The position numbers were made by a program, and so were the translations under genes. The notes under the pieces are model-generated. The model worked only from the letters and a program-made list of their open reading frames with translations. It made no database searches and was not told the DNA's origin. Below, piece after piece: positions 9,001 through 21,480 of a DNA stretch of 64,000 nucleotides; the stretch's first letter is position 1; every line of letters begins with the position of its first letter. The stretch lies in contig CM060472.1 of the NCBI GenBank assembly GCA_030544235.1, positions 22,372,724-22,436,723 on the forward strand, given 5' to 3'. This DNA is from Lepturacanthus savala. Taxonomy: Eukaryota > Chordata > Actinopteri > Scombriformes > Trichiuridae.

Positions 9001-12000
9001 AGGAACTAAGGCTGTAACAAGCAAAGTATCTTCCCCATCTTTTAGAGGTCCTCACCCATTTTGAATAAATTCTGCTGTCAGTTCTGGTCGTATTTACTGC
9101 AGATTGAGAGCAAGCGATGGCTTGAAACTGAACTGCTTTGAGTAAATTACTTTATAGAATGGAAAATCTTTTGCTGGCATTTAGAAAATTATCTTAGAAT
9201 CCAACTTTTACACATGTAGGTAAAAGGTTTCGAGGCAAAATTTGAACCTCTACATGCTGCTCAAATCCTGTTTGTGGTTTTCTGGCATTTTTTACACATC
9301 ATCAGTTGGCAGTGGCAATGTGCAACGAAACGTAGCCGCTATTGGCATCTTATATTTAGCAATATATTTAGCGTAGCGTAGTATTCAGACCCCGCTAGCA
9401 ACTTTTTTTAAAAGCGTGACTAGGATAAATCTAGTAACTTTCTCTGGTGTTACTTTTGGAAACTTAGCCCCTCCCCCTTTACAAATGCTCTTACAGCCTG
9501 GGATGTTAATGTAAAATTGAACAAAAACATATGTTAAAAACAATGTTAAATAAAATGTTTAACAATTATTTTTTCTCTCATGTAATTCCTCTCTCCTACA
9601 GCCCTACAGCTTCCATTACAATTACATTCACATGGCCAATTAGCAAAGTGGGTTATGACATCATTAAATGATCCCTAGAACAACCAATAGCAACTGTCTT
9701 TGCTACAGAGGCAACACAGCAAATAAAAGAAGACTGCTAACAATGATGAGGAAAAACATGTACAGACATAATGATCCAACTTAACGATTACCTGATGAAT
9801 CGCTGTGATATTAATGATTTACATTACAATAAGGAATATTTCTTCTTTTTCAGTTTTTTGAACAATAAAAGTTCATTTTCCATAACTGATCACCAATAAT
9901 ATCAAAGTGGATCGGGCCAATTGCTTTCATTTAAATGTGAAAAATAGCACCACGTCAGCAGTTTTCTAATGAGGCAGCCTTGGCGCCCTTAGTGGTGCTC
10001 ACTTTGGTAAACAATGTGTGTGAAGCACAGCTAACAAATATAATGAGAACTACATTCTCCCCCGTGTACGCGCGGAGTCAAACACTAATTATCCGAGAGC
10101 TCACAGTTCCGTCGGATGTTAAAATTGTTTTCTAACACCGGTGTGTGCCTCAAAAACTTTGAAATAACTTGACAAAGATTCGCAGATTTTCCGACGTCTT
10201 TATATGCTGTGATCGGAAGCTGTGGCTGGGTCTAGGCTGCTGATTAAATGAATGAAATCCCCAACTGGTAGTTGGTTAAATTTTGCAGAACTGACTGGTG
10301 CATTGAAAGTAATTGTATATAAAATGTGTTTCATGACTTTTTTTTGTTTTTTTTGTTTATGTAAGCAGCTACATGCGTTTATCTAGCATTGGAGGCAACT
10401 CTTGGCAATGCCTGCTTCTCACAGAAACCTTTTAGCTGCAGTAAAGACAGACTGTCAGGAGTAATCAGCATTTATCTAGTATTCCTATACATCACTTTGG
10501 TCTAAAACAATAAGAAATCATTCATTTAAGCAACATTATATGGTATATTTTAGTCTTTTATGCTGTGTGTTAACATTTGTGAGCTCTAGGCAATGTTGCC
10601 TGTCGTGCTAATCATTGCAATGCTTGCTATTCATTTGTATTTAATGAATATTATTATTTATTTGTGCCACTCTTCATTTCACCGCTACACATACCGGGTG
10701 CACCTGTATGGAATGGCTTAGCTCTCATTGTGTTTCCTTGCATAAATAATTGAAATGGAAATTGGAAGGCAGCGGTTTCACTCCTGCCCCAGCGAACGTC
10801 TAACGAAAAACATATCTTGTCTAAATAGCACGATGGTAGTTTATCGGCGGCTTCCTGCCGCTTCTTTCATGCGGCCGATGCTGTATGTCGTCTTCTGCAG
10901 ACAGCCGACTCATTATTTTTGTTGTTTTGCAATTACGGGTCAAATGAATGAAATTCTCAAACAGGAGCGTCATGTCGTTATCCTCATTTTCCTCTTTCTA
11001 GCCACCAGTATGTCCGTATATAACACAATAAAGGAGACAATGAGGTTATATAGAAGCACTCAAACTTAATGTGTGAGAAAATTCAAAAATAAAGTAGATG
11101 ATTGTTAAAACAATGAAACCTTCTGGCTATGTGTAAAAGCCCTGAAAACACATTTTCTCAAGCCATTAAACTGACAACTATTTTAATAAATCGTTTTGAA
11201 TTACCTCTAAAATCTCTGTCGGTTTCTCAAATAGAAATATTCACTTGTCTTCTACATAGTAAACTTAATATCTTTAAGTTGTGGGCTGTTATTCTGGATA
11301 AAAGAAGACATTTAAGATGCCCCTTGGGCTTTGGGAAACAGTGATAATTTTTTTTTATTTATTTATTTATTTTATTTATTTTTTTAATTTTCTGACATTT
11401 CATGCACCAGACAACTAAATTGATTAATCTATAAAATCTTTAGAATAATAAATAATGAATAAAAAAAAGCCGCAGCCCTACTATGAAGCAATGTTTTCTC
11501 TGTTTTGTTTTGTCTGGCACCATTCACGTCCTGCCATGGGTTTCACACTGTTCTGCTGAGCTCTGCCAGGCTGTGAAGCTAATTTACAGAGTGGCCAAAC
11601 TGTGGAATTACAATCATTGGGTCCAAAAGCACCCCCCTACACACACACACACACACAATCATGGGAAATGGAGCATCTGTAGCGGTGGGTACAATTTTCC
11701 CGAGCATCACAACCCCAGCTAAATGACAGAATTTGATCCATTGGGTCCGATAACATTGGAAAGTATCAAAGCACTGCGTGATTGAATTATTTGAACCCCG
11801 TTTAAGTAAGCCGGAGGGCTACGCTCAAACATTTACAGTGTGCCCATAGAGCATGTGCAGTATGCAGTTGGGAAGTGGTTTTTTTTAACTCCTAATAAAT
11901 AACAAGGAATGGAAAGAACTATTCAAATCCCAGTTACACTACAAATTCATTGTAAGTGACTGTAGCTGAAATATATGATTATTCTGAAGAATGTAGATTC

Positions 12001-12680
12001 TCAATGTAGATTGAGATGAGCTCTGGAAACCATCAGTATTGGAGGCGTGGTTTATGAAATCCCAGAGCCATTTATCGGGCACTACGAATGTCTTTCAAAT
12101 GTGTCTGGATGCAGCCTATAGCCAATCGTATCAAACATACCCAATACCCGATGACGATGAAATAGCTTAGTGCTAAAAGTTGTTTATTTGACAAAATAAA
12201 CTTGCAGTCTAAATTACTTAGAACACATTCTAAGGCTGCGATGAAAGATAAATTAATTTCTGCCATGATGTTGAATCCACAGCTATCAAAAAAGTCGCTT
12301 ATGTGTTTGCTGCACCTTCCCCTGTCCTGTGATTGGCTCCCTCGCTGAGGGGAAAATCGTGTCTTTGGTGTCCAGAGAGAAGTGCATCCATATACAAGGA
12401 AGGATGGGAATACCCAGGTTACCTCTCTCAATGAATTAGGACAAACAAGGCAGCTCTGGTCATTCTTTGTTTCTTCATGCTATAAAGACTGGACTAACTG
12501 ACTGCCACGCAGTATGCTCAGTGCCACAGACAGTTTGCCCCGCACACTTTTCATATGCGCTACCAGTGTGACCACATATATTCAGCATGAATCATGGTGT
12601 CAAGGTTATGACCCTTGAAAGAGAAACGGTACCGCAAAAAAAAAAAAACAGAAGCGAGAGAAGAAGAAAAAAAAAAAAAA
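9001..12680. other. Intron 1, mostly featureless
   Basis: Long AT-rich stretch. Small exceptions are a CpG-containing piece at 10060-10200 (CGCGCGGAGTCAAACACTAATTATCCGAGAGCTC), and 10790-10940, which has several CpGs and the homeodomain-like CTCATTATTTTTG. A CA microsatellite sits at 11639-11657. The 104-aa frame at 10755-11069 and the 119-aa frame at 12072-12431 show no recognisable domain. Confidence 0.45.
11639..11657. repeat. (CA)n microsatellite
   Basis: About nine CA units after a run of six C. Confidence 0.95.
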
Positions 12681-13160
12681 CGCCTCGACTCACTCCCGTC
12701 CTGAAATCTCAATTTCACTCTGGCTCCTCCATTGCCTTGACAAGGTCAGGCTGGCAGCAGGAATTCGTCTCGCCCCCTAATCTGGAGATTACATTCTCGG
12801 CGGCCGGGCAGGGCCCCTCCCTCCTTCCCATCCCCTTTTCTGCCTCTCTCCCTGCAACCCTGCCAGCCTGGCTCTCGACTGCGAGGTAACGAGCCAAGAC
12901 CCGCTTACAGTGTAGAGATAATGTCCACGGATTAAGACAGAGAGCCCCTCGAGTGGTGCCTCTTTCATTTTCAGTATCCAGCCTGTGAAGCATCATAAAC
13001 ACATCCAGCCGGCCTGGGAGGACTCCATTCCATGGATCTCTGCGGAAGTCAAACTCTGTCCTCTTATGGAAGTGCACGGAAGCATCTGATCTTAATCCGC
13101 CAAACTCGGTTGTAATGGATATAGCATTAGACAAACACAAAAGGACATTTTCACGGCAAA
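12681..13160. promoter_or_regulatory. GC-richer candidate regulatory block
   Basis: Marked rise in GC content for about 450 bp, flanked on the left by A-rich tracts (12636-12680). It contains CTAATCTGGAGATTACATTC, CGGCGGCCGGGCAGGGCC and CGGATTAAGACAG. A 141-aa minus-strand frame and a 100-aa plus-strand frame overlap here. Neither resembles a known protein, and the double-strand openness points to composition. Possible intronic enhancer or CpG shore; unproven. Confidence 0.3.
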
Positions 13161-13584
13161 AAAAACCGCTGGGATCTTTAGGGATGTTCTTGTCGTCCTC
13201 GGGGTGAGGCTAGAATTTAAAATGGTTCAATAAGAACATTAAAGTTCCCTGAAGATGAAGGGCTTGTATGGAGTTCTCAAGCCTGGTTTCTTTTTTGAGA
13301 GGATTTGACTACCCTTAAAGATTAAGAACTGTAACAGGCTTTCAAATACTATGTGAGTTGTTTGATTATCGATACGATAGTTGCGGATTGGATTCGTCAT
13401 CCCATTGGTTTCATTTTGCTTGGCAAATTGGCCCTCATGAAATAGGTGGTAGGAGATTTTCTAGGATAATTCATCAACTGCTCGAGTATTGCAAATAGAA
13501 GATAAGGTAGTGTTTTATAAGTCAAACAATGGGGAAATTCATTCTCTGGTGCACCTGAGGTCTAACTCCAGCTGTTCCCCCCTG
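13161..13584. other. Intron 1, nothing recognisable
   Basis: AT-rich sequence without paired repeats or motif clusters. Confidence 0.5.
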
Positions 13585-13712
13585 GGGCCCTGACAGGACC
13601 CTATGACCCCATGTCTTTTTGGTGGCAGGAGGAAACCGGAGCACCTGGCAGGAAATCCACACCAACATGGGAAGGACGTGCAAACGCCACAGAAATGCCC
13701 GGTAGCCAGGAC
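13585..13712. repeat. Dispersed teleost repeat fragment
   Basis: Contains GGCAGGAGGAAACCGGAGCA, then CCACACCAACATGGGAAGGA and CGTGCAAACGCCACAGAAAT. This series of words (AGGAAACCGGAGCACC, CCACACCAACATGGGAA, GTGCAAACGCCACA) is one I remember from a very common fish interspersed repeat. I cannot name the family reliably; it is probably the end of a retroelement. Diverged and non-coding. Confidence 0.55.
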
Positions 13713-15657
13713 CAGTAGCAGGTTTACTTGATTCTGCAGGAATTAATAAAGATAAATCGTGCCCCCCCCCTACCAATATATTTCCAGAGATGCCCTGCTT
13801 GCATTTTCTTCTTTTTTTCCCCCCCTTTTTTTTAAATGCATTATCCAACATCCACATTTCCAGAGAGCAGGTCAGGGAGGCAGTTTGCTGTGAGGCTCAG
13901 TAGTCAGATACACATGAAAGACTGTGCACGCATTTGCATCCCTTTTTTTTTTAGCCATAACCCAACTAAACCTTAAAACTCACCTCCTGCTCCTTAGATG
14001 ATAACCATGTCAGTGGTGCAACGTGATCACTGAAAATTATTGTTTGATAAAGTAGACTTTTTTTGGTTGCTGGCTTCTTTTTTATGAGATGTTATTAAAA
14101 CATAACATGAAACACCACAAACAAATACTGCTGATCATAAAACAACTTGTAATTGAGCTGCCACAGCCCCTTGCTACACTAGTCTTAAGTGCAGTCATGA
14201 ATCTTATAAGACATTCTATATATTGCTGAGTATGCTATATATACAAAACGCATGCTGTACAGTGGGGTTCCAGCAAAGATTTTATAGATCACTCAAATAT
14301 GCAGCCTAAAGATGCTGAATATGAAATGAGTTCCCTAAAACACTGCATGTAGGTTAATGTTATTCCGCCATACATAATTCAAAATATTTATCACCAGGAA
14401 AAATTTGGTTTTCTCACAATAGAGCGATCGGCAAACTGAAGTAGAAGAAGTTAAAGACACCGGCAGGATTTCCATTAGGATGTAAGTTTAATTGAAGACA
14501 TCCAGCACCTTTCCATCAACCAAGACAGACAACTCATGTGGGACCAGAAGTTACTAATGTTGAAACCAAGGGGCAAATCTAGTCAGGGTTTGTATTACAT
14601 TAAAGGTGTAGACTCTCCACAGAAACAGAGTGAAGCCGTTTCCTAGCAGCATTTTAAAAAAGATTATGACTTTAGTAGGATGGCCACTTAAAACTCTATT
14701 GCATAGCGTTGCCTTATGGCAACTTCATGCAAATTCTTGTGAATCCTCTTTCTAATTTTGGCCCAGAATGCAGTGCGGTATTTGCTGCAACAAATGTTGC
14801 CCTGAGGTTCAAAAGATTTTCATCAGTCCATGCAAAAAAAAGGAGTGAAAACAGGGTTTTCAGCATGGACTTTGTATATTACTGCTTTTTAGTAATATTG
14901 AGCCAAAGTAATCAATCAATTCAACAAAGCTATGCAATAGAGGATGAAACAACATGCCAGAAAACAATACAACTAGTATGTGTGCGTATATATAAATAAT
15001 TGTACCTCCAATAATAATAATAATGATCATAATAATTACAATAACACTACAAAAGTTTTAGTTGAGGTGAAAAGGGGGGATTTACAATATTTACATGATG
15101 AACACAAATAACTAACTAATTACCTTCAGGGTGAACCAAGGCCATCAGAAACAGGGTAGTGATTAATATAACCTAACACAACAAAGAAACCACATGACAA
15201 AACACACCCTAAACTAAGATAAACAGGAGAAAACAAGACAACTGCCAGTCCACCCATACTTCTATAGAACTAGACCACATCCTTACAAGGAATAATGTGT
15301 TGGTGGCCATCACAGCCAATCACCAATCAGCCTGCACACACACACCTAGATACACAAATACAAGTGTCTAAAACACAGAACAGAGCATAAACTATAACCA
15401 CAGCTGCCATACTTTAAATCTTCCTCTCTGTTCATCGTTTATTAAATGTGTGATCTATGATATAAAGCTAATTATAAGGGAACGATCATTGTGAGATTGA
15501 CTATTATAGCTATTAGTCCAGTATATCCGGTGAGGCCCCATTATTATTTTATTAATTCTGATTAATACTATATATTTAATGTGTATTATTAATAATGATC
15601 TTTGATAATTATTAATGTATGCTTAGAACTATTTCTAGCCCCCACACAGCCACAACA
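13713..15657. other. Intron 1, nothing firm
   Basis: AT-rich. It includes an octamer word ATGCAAAT near 14729 and ATAAT-type simple repeats near 15012. An A/C-rich stretch at 15120-15400 could be a decayed retroelement but has no diagnostic ends. The 96-aa frame at 14709 has no recognisable domain. Confidence 0.4.
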
Positions 15658-16050
15658 ATCGCCAGTGTTAATATAACACTTGAAGAGTTAATTGGTTAAC
15701 ACTAGTACTGTTAAAATAACTCTTGAAGTGCAATATTAATACTGGAGATTTTACTGTGGAGCACGTTTCAGCTCTTGTTTTTTTGAAACACTGATATTTT
15801 ATTGTTCAGGTTGACTCTCTGTGGTCTCAGAGTCTCATTTTGGACAGATGCAGGCAGCTATTTTCTGAGAAAAAGCCCCAAAAAGCTACTGTACACTACC
15901 TACTCAGCACCAAACAGACCCAGTTAGAGACTAAACTGCTGAACATAGTGGAGCATTAAGCAGCTGAAGAGACAGATATTTCCCTCAGGAGATGGTAAAG
16001 CTCAAAAACAACAAGTTCAACATACTTTAAAGGGGATGATATGTTATGGG
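15658..16050. repeat. Dispersed repeat, probably transposon-derived
   Basis: Begins with a nearly palindromic section in which CCAGTGTTAATATAACACTTGAAGAG is mirrored by AACTCTTGAAGTGCAATATTAATACTGG, ending GATTTTACTGTG. This is followed by GGACAGATGCAGGCAGCTATTTTCTGAG and GAACATAGTGGAGCATTAAGCAGCTGAAGAGACAGATATTTCCCTCAGGAG (positions about 15842-15991), which I recall as a widespread teleost repeat. The family name is unknown to me. A short piece of what may be the same repeat occurs near 30530. Confidence 0.5.
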
Positions 16051-17040
16051 AGAGGGGGCTGAGATATGTGCATGTGTTCGTATAAAGCAAGTACATCATT
16101 AGCCTACTGCAGGGTAGATAAATGCTGTAAGGCTGACAAATGAGGAATGCATTTACAGAACAAAATGGACAAATGTGTGAATAAATAATGTGCAGAGACA
16201 CTGGATGGAGTACTGTAATATTTTTTATGCATTTGTGGTCAAAGGAGCTCCCCCATTATATCAGAGGTAGACCACATGACTGGTTGAGACCTGATATTTA
16301 ATATGAGGCCTCTATGATCCCAGGATATTTGTCTAAAGCTGAAAAACACCCATTTACTGTGCTCGTATTACAGTTTTTCCCATAAAGGTTTCTGCAGGGC
16401 TTTGGTGCTGTGGTAATTTATATTTTAAACATCGACAAAACATGGTTTCTACAGCAGCCACAACGGTAAAGTCACCATATAAACGCGAAGAAGTGTACTG
16501 AGTGAATTGTGCGATTTGAGTTTATTTTGCAAGGATTATGTGGCTTTTGTAAAAAAAAAAAAAAAAAAAAAAAATGCTACAAATGGACTTTTAAATGATT
16601 AGAAACCAAGATGATCACATTTTGAGAGACCTGATGAATGCTTCTTCAAACTGTATTTCAAAAGGTTTTTGATTTTCATCATCCCAAAAATGCAAGAATC
16701 TGACAACTGACATCAGTCAGTATCAGTGATGTAATTGGCTGCCTGGCAGAGAGGGGAGGGACTAGTTTTTCTCAGCCTATAGTTCATTTTAAACTGTTTA
16801 ATTATTTGAATATGGGCTCTTGACGAACTTGACATTTAGGCTATATACAAACAGCTTGAGTTTTTTGTTTTGTTTTTTTTTTTAAATCCCTGCTGTCTTT
16901 GTTTAGCAATCCACAGCACTAGTGAGCCCGTAATGCTGACCACTAACTAAAACAAAGCAGCAGGCTCCGGTGAATGCATGTCATGAGTGAATAGAGCAGA
17001 AAGAATAGGATGGAGCTGTGAGGATAAATCTTGAGAAACA
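16051..17040. other. Intron 1, nothing recognisable; A24 tract
   Basis: AT-rich sequence with an uninterrupted run of 24 A at 16551-16574. No inverted termini or target duplications were found around the run, so it is not clearly a retroposon tail. Confidence 0.5.
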
Positions 17041-18100
17041 TGTATTAATTAGCAATAAATCATCTGTCTATTCACACCCCAACCTCTATAATAAGCCTTT
17101 TTTTTCCTTTTTTTTTTTTTTTTTTTTACTTTGTTTTCTTTTGTTTGGTGGACCGCAACATGAATAGGACCACAGCATGGCCACTTTATCCCACAATTAA
17201 CATGAGCTGATGTTTATCAGTTCGACATCCCTTCGCCTAATGAAGTTTCCCATAAAAATGTCATTAGGCTGCGAGGGGGGTGGGCCGGGGGAGATGGGGG
17301 GGGGGGGGGGGGGGGGGGGTTGGGGGGGATTTGAGGATGGAAAATGAAAACTGTGCAGCTTAATGTACATCATTATCTGGGACTCATCTCGGGCTGCATT
17401 ATCAAAATACACTGAATCATCATAACTCATAATGACCAGACAACCTTCATTTTTTATTTCAATTACTCATCGCGTGTCAATTAAAACCGCAAGAAAAATG
17501 CCCGAGAGCGTGTAAGTGCTTCTTAAAAAGCATTCTACGCCGGGTTTGGAGCGCAGATTCTGGCAAATGGAGAAATTAATTTCCACCCAGAGCTTTAGGA
17601 AAGCATTAAAGGGTGTGTGAGCGGGCTATGATATTATCAGATGGATATTATTTTCTAACACTTTTCCAAAATAGCGTTGAGCCCTGCTTCTCAGCGTCGC
17701 TCATCCTCCGATTTGCAACGAGCGCATCCCCTGATCCTAACTGAGCGAAATCAATTAGATTGCAGCGCGTCGTCTTTTCATGGTAGTGAGCATCAAACAA
17801 TACGCGCTGGAAAAAAAAAACAACAAAAAGATCAATATGGCAAATGAAATAGGCACTTGATGTTCTCCGGCACAGGGATAGAGACAGTGTCTGGAGTCGG
17901 CTGCGAGGGTTGGCGGAGACTCGCTGGTTTAGCTCAACAAACACACATCCTCTCTTCTTTTATTACCGCAGATTATATGACAGTTTTGTATTTTGGATTA
18001 ATAGTCGATTCCTGCCGAGTACATGATCACACGGTAGATAAAGAGGAGTCTAAATCTGTCCATCCATTAAATCCATTACAGTCTGACTGTTAGTACAAGG
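17041..18100. promoter_or_regulatory. Candidate regulatory block with clustered CAATTA/ATTAAT motifs
   Basis: Right of a long T tract and a G tract, the sequence 17340-17660 holds homeodomain-type cores: CTCATAATGACC, CAATTA at 17460-17465, CAATTAA at 17478-17484 and ATTAAT at 17575-17580. It also retains CpGs (CATCGCGTGTC, CTACGCCGGG). The 17690-17930 part has TTGCAACGAGCGCATCCCC and a GACTCGC word at 17918-17924. This composition is typical of teleost conserved non-coding elements. The 98-aa minus frame here has no known domain. Confidence 0.4.
17275..17328 (+). repeat. G-rich tract with G24 run
   Basis: Several G tracts, including 24 consecutive G at 17296-17319, separated by short loops. 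On the transcribed khdrbs3 strand this is C-rich in the RNA. It has strong G-quadruplex potential on the plus strand and is likely to be a polymerase slippage site. Confidence 0.95.
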
Positions 18101-18243
18101 CAGAAACGTGCCTGTTAAACATCTTTTTTATATTGTATTTTCTCACTAAACATGATTCTGGATCTGTGTGATCAGTCAACTGATTATTCATGGCAGGGGA
18201 ACTTATGATGGATCAGAAATTACATTGGAGGTATGTCTGTCTG

Positions 18244-18768
18244 TACACTACTGTTTAACGGTTTAAACAGACAAGTTTGTGTTTTCCATAAAAAGTCACA
18301 CTTTTATTTACCACCAGGAGTAGTAAAACAAATCGAAAATATAGTCAAGACATTGACATGGTTCAAAGTAATGATTTGCATTTTAAATAATACGTTTTTC
18401 CCTCAAACTTTGCTTTTGTCAAAGGAAGGTCAGTTTTATAGCTTCTCTACAGCTAAACTGTTTTCAGCTGTGCTAACATGATTGCACAAGGGTTGTTTAA
18501 TCATCCATTAGCCTTCTGACACAATGAGCAAACACATTGTACCATTAGTACACTGGACTGATAGTTGCTGGAAATGGGCCTCTATACACCTACGTAGATA
18601 TTACACCAAAAACCAGACATTTGAAGCTAGAATAGTAATTTACCACCTTAGCAATGTATAAAGTGTATTTCTGATTAGTTTAAAGTTATCTTCATTGAAA
18701 AGAGCTGGGCTTTTCTTTCAAAAATAAGGAAATATCTAAGTGACCTCAAACTTTTGAACGGTAGTGTA
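18244..18768 (+). mobile_element. Tc1-like MITE, copy C (full length)
   Basis: About 525 bp, bounded by TACACTACTGTTTAACGGTT on the left and CTTTTGAACGGTAGTGTA on the right. The outer 10-15 bases are inverted repeats. Interior landmarks are shared with copies A and B: TTTATAGCTTCTCTACAGC, TGGACTGATAGTTGCTGG and TTCATTGAAAAGAGC. It lies in the same orientation as A and B. Confidence 0.85.
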
Positions 18769-18852
18769 AGTCTCCTGGTTGGGTAGTGATCGATTGGTGT
18801 CTAGTTGTCATAGCCCGTCTGAATCAAACCCACTGATTATGTATTCTTTTCA
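18769..18852 (+). repeat. Flank shared with 2588-2675 beyond MITE C
   Basis: Parallel to the sequence after MITE B (GTCTCCTGGTTGGGTAGTGA, then GATTGGTGTCTAGTTGTCAT, ending CCACTGATTATGTAT). The sequences to the left of B and C do not match, so any duplication included only the element and its right flank. Confidence 0.75.
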
Positions 18853-19840
18853 TCATCTAAAAAGTATTTTTTTTTTTTTTAATAAAGATCTTAGCATAAT
18901 CAGATACCACAGAACGCCAGTTTTGATATTTCTTCTCAATCCGATCATGAATCTTAACATGCACAATACATTGTTGAAGTGGGTTAAAGAGGTTCAAGCA
19001 GCTCTCTACAGATCCATCATCATGTGTACTGTTAGGGCGCAGAGGCACATGCTACTTAAAAGTAAAAGGCACTGACTAACTGACTGAGGTTTTGACAATC
19101 TTTTGTAACCTAAAAATGATATATAGAGCCCCTGAAAATTACAGCAGTAATACATCATTTTTAATGAAAGGAAAATTAGAGCTAGAACAAACTTTGCATA
19201 TACATTTTTTTCCCTATTTCCCCCTGATGTCAGTCTGACAAACTCCAACAAACCCAAATAAAGAAGCAGCCTTGATACAGGCCAGTGCCAGTGTAGCAGC
19301 CATTTATACGGTAGGTGCATAAAGCTACTTCCTGTCAGTTACACAAGACAGGAAGTAAGGGCAGTTTCACCTTCAAAGTAAATGCGTAGAGTCTGTCACT
19401 TTGAAGAACAATCAAATATTTATACATGCATGGCTTTTTATAATAGATATAGACATGTTTTATCAAATGCTGTTATCTTCTCCATTTTGGAAATGTCCAA
19501 GAGGACAGAGGTACTAAAGTTAGCCACCCAATGGGCTCTTTTCTTTCTAGTTTAAACTATTCTGTAAGGTAGACTAAGTGCATTTCCATCTACAGATTTT
19601 ACACAAGGATGAGTTTCCTTGTCATGAAGAGTGTACGTCTGAATGTCATCTGAAGACAGCATGAAAGCAGTGGGTTTGAAAAATCTGCATTTAACAGGCA
19701 CGGTGGGAAGGGTGCTCTAATGAGAAATGCTATCACGTTCCACTATAGGAAGAAGGATCCAGCCTTTTTTTTTTTGGAGCATTCCCCCACACTAGGGACA
19801 GAAAGTCAGATATTTAGGTCTCTGCTGCTTTGATTTTGAC
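18853..19840. other. Intron 1, nothing recognisable
   Basis: AT-rich with T and A homopolymers. Overlapping frames at 18779-19075 and 19006-19320 on opposite strands match nothing I know. Confidence 0.5.
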
Positions 19841-20500
19841 CCTAATTTTAAAGAAGTGCAACGCTAAATCATTGTAATATTCCCAGAGCGAGAACTCGAA
19901 AACCTTCCGAGAGGCAAAAGGAAGCACCGTTGCGCTCCTGCTAAAAGTGAAATCTTAATACCTCAGTATCAATTATTAAACACATACATTATACAGTAAT
20001 ATAAGTTCAAGCATACAGTATGACATCGGCTTTAGTGAATTATTAACGTAAGAACCCTGTGGAACAAAAAAAAACCTTTGCGGAGAGAAAGGTTATTTGG
20101 ATTCCACAAAGAAAAAAAGTATGCCGCACAAAATATGAATTTCTGCATCAGTTCCCGCTCTCGCGTGTTCTCCCTGCCACCGCTACGGCATCAGAAATAA
20201 GCAGCGGCTGGTGCGGGAATAAAAGCATGATGCAAGACAACATGCTGGCTTCATGCCAGAGCATGAAGCTCGGTGACTGATGCAGAGGTGACTTAAATCT
20301 GCATCCTCGACTACCAAAGGCTCGAAAAAAAAAAAGAGCAATCGCATAGAGTCCGACTGAGAGAATGGGCTCACTCCTCAGCAGATTTATTGCCTCAGTA
20401 AACACTTGCCTAATGAGTTTATGGTCTGCATCACTAGTTTCAAGCCTTCTTCAATACAGCGTGATGTTCATTTTGTAAATGATGGCCCCATTTAGAGTAA
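19841..20500. promoter_or_regulatory. Candidate regulatory block
   Basis: CpG-retaining, motif-rich sequence: AATCATTGTAATATTCCC, GAGCGAGAACTCG, GTATCAATTATTAAACAC near 19967, CCGCTCTCGCGTG near 20157 and GCAGCGGCTGGTGCGGG near 20201. This is typical of conserved intronic elements but not proven. An 85-aa minus frame overlaps. Confidence 0.3.
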
Positions 20501-20880
20501 AATGTGTGATAACACTTTAGGGCGGGGCGTTTGCTTTATCACTGTTAACCATAGGCTGTAAATGCACTGAGCTAGAAGTTAGCCTGAGGGTCAGGCTCCG
20601 CCCTCTTCTCCAAATATGGTCACATTTGTGGCATTCATTATGTTTATTCAGCATAAAGTATATGAAGGGTTGAATCGTTCTTTAAGATTACAAAGTGTCA
20701 AGATACTGTATCGCAAGAAACGGATCACCCCCCCCAAAAGTGACTTAGAATGAGATGGAAACTTCAAAAAAAGCTTTTGTTGGAATAACCAGCGAAACCT
20801 GAAATTCTCTATTTTTTTTTAAATCATAATAGCATTTCCTGTGTAAAACTAAGAATAAATTCAGAGAAAAGAGTAAAGTA
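20501..20880. other. Intron 1, nothing firm
   Basis: Contains AGGGCGG (20519-20525) and its complement CCGCCCT (20598-20604), about 80 bp apart. The sequence between them (CTGTAAATGCACTGAGCTAGAAGTTAGCC) may belong to a short dispersed repeat, but I could not confirm that. Confidence 0.35.
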
Positions 20881-21480
20881 AAACTATATCTTGTGAAGAC
20901 CTGGATGCAATATTCTCCCGCCGTGATGAAAAATCCTGTTTTTAAAGGAGAAAACAGAAAAGAAATGTCTTCATTTCAAAGTGTATAAATACCCCGCGGA
21001 AACATGCAGAAATATGAACCATTTCTCATTAAAAGCAAATTGTAAAATTATATTCTGAGGCAGCGGATTCATTTTTTTTTTTCTTTTAATGAGTCAAGTT
21101 GCAGAGATTTGACTCGCCTAATTTTGTATCTTCCTATTAACAATGCAATAAAAAAGCACATTAAACGTCGTACACCGTGCTCATTATGAATCAAAGAAGT
21201 CGCAGATGTCTCATTAGTCAAGTCTTTTTTTCTTCTTCTTCTTCTTTTAAACAAATGTCACTCAGAAACTGCTGATGTCAGAAAACCACTCTTAAAAAAA
21301 TAATCACCATTCACTCCCAACTACTTTAATTTCCCCCTACTCACGTTTGCACTTGCACCTTGCAACATTAACACCGGAGTACCATTATAGATAAGAGCGT
21401 CTTTTTATGTAATGGCTTGAGTGTCATAACTGCGCCAAACAAAATGCTACTTAGCCAGCTCCTGTTATGTTTGACTTTGA
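20881..21480. promoter_or_regulatory. Candidate regulatory block
   Basis: Mix of AT-rich homeodomain-like words (CATTAAAAGCAAATTGTAAAATTATATTC near 21030, CCTAATTTTG near 21117) and CpG words (TATTCTCCCGCCGTGATG, CCCCGCGGAAACATGC, TTAAACGTCGTACACCG). A GACTCGC copy lies at 21111-21117. This is the texture of conserved non-coding DNA, without alignment support. Confidence 0.35.

Noticed and set aside
9983..10000. GCGCCCTTAGTGGTGC as a CTCF site
   Set aside because: It lacks one core base relative to the usual GCGCCCCCTAGTGG form, so binding is doubtful.
16551..16574. A24 as a retroposon poly(A) tail
   Set aside because: No upstream retroelement body and no flanking target duplication were seen. 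It is treated as a simple homopolymer.
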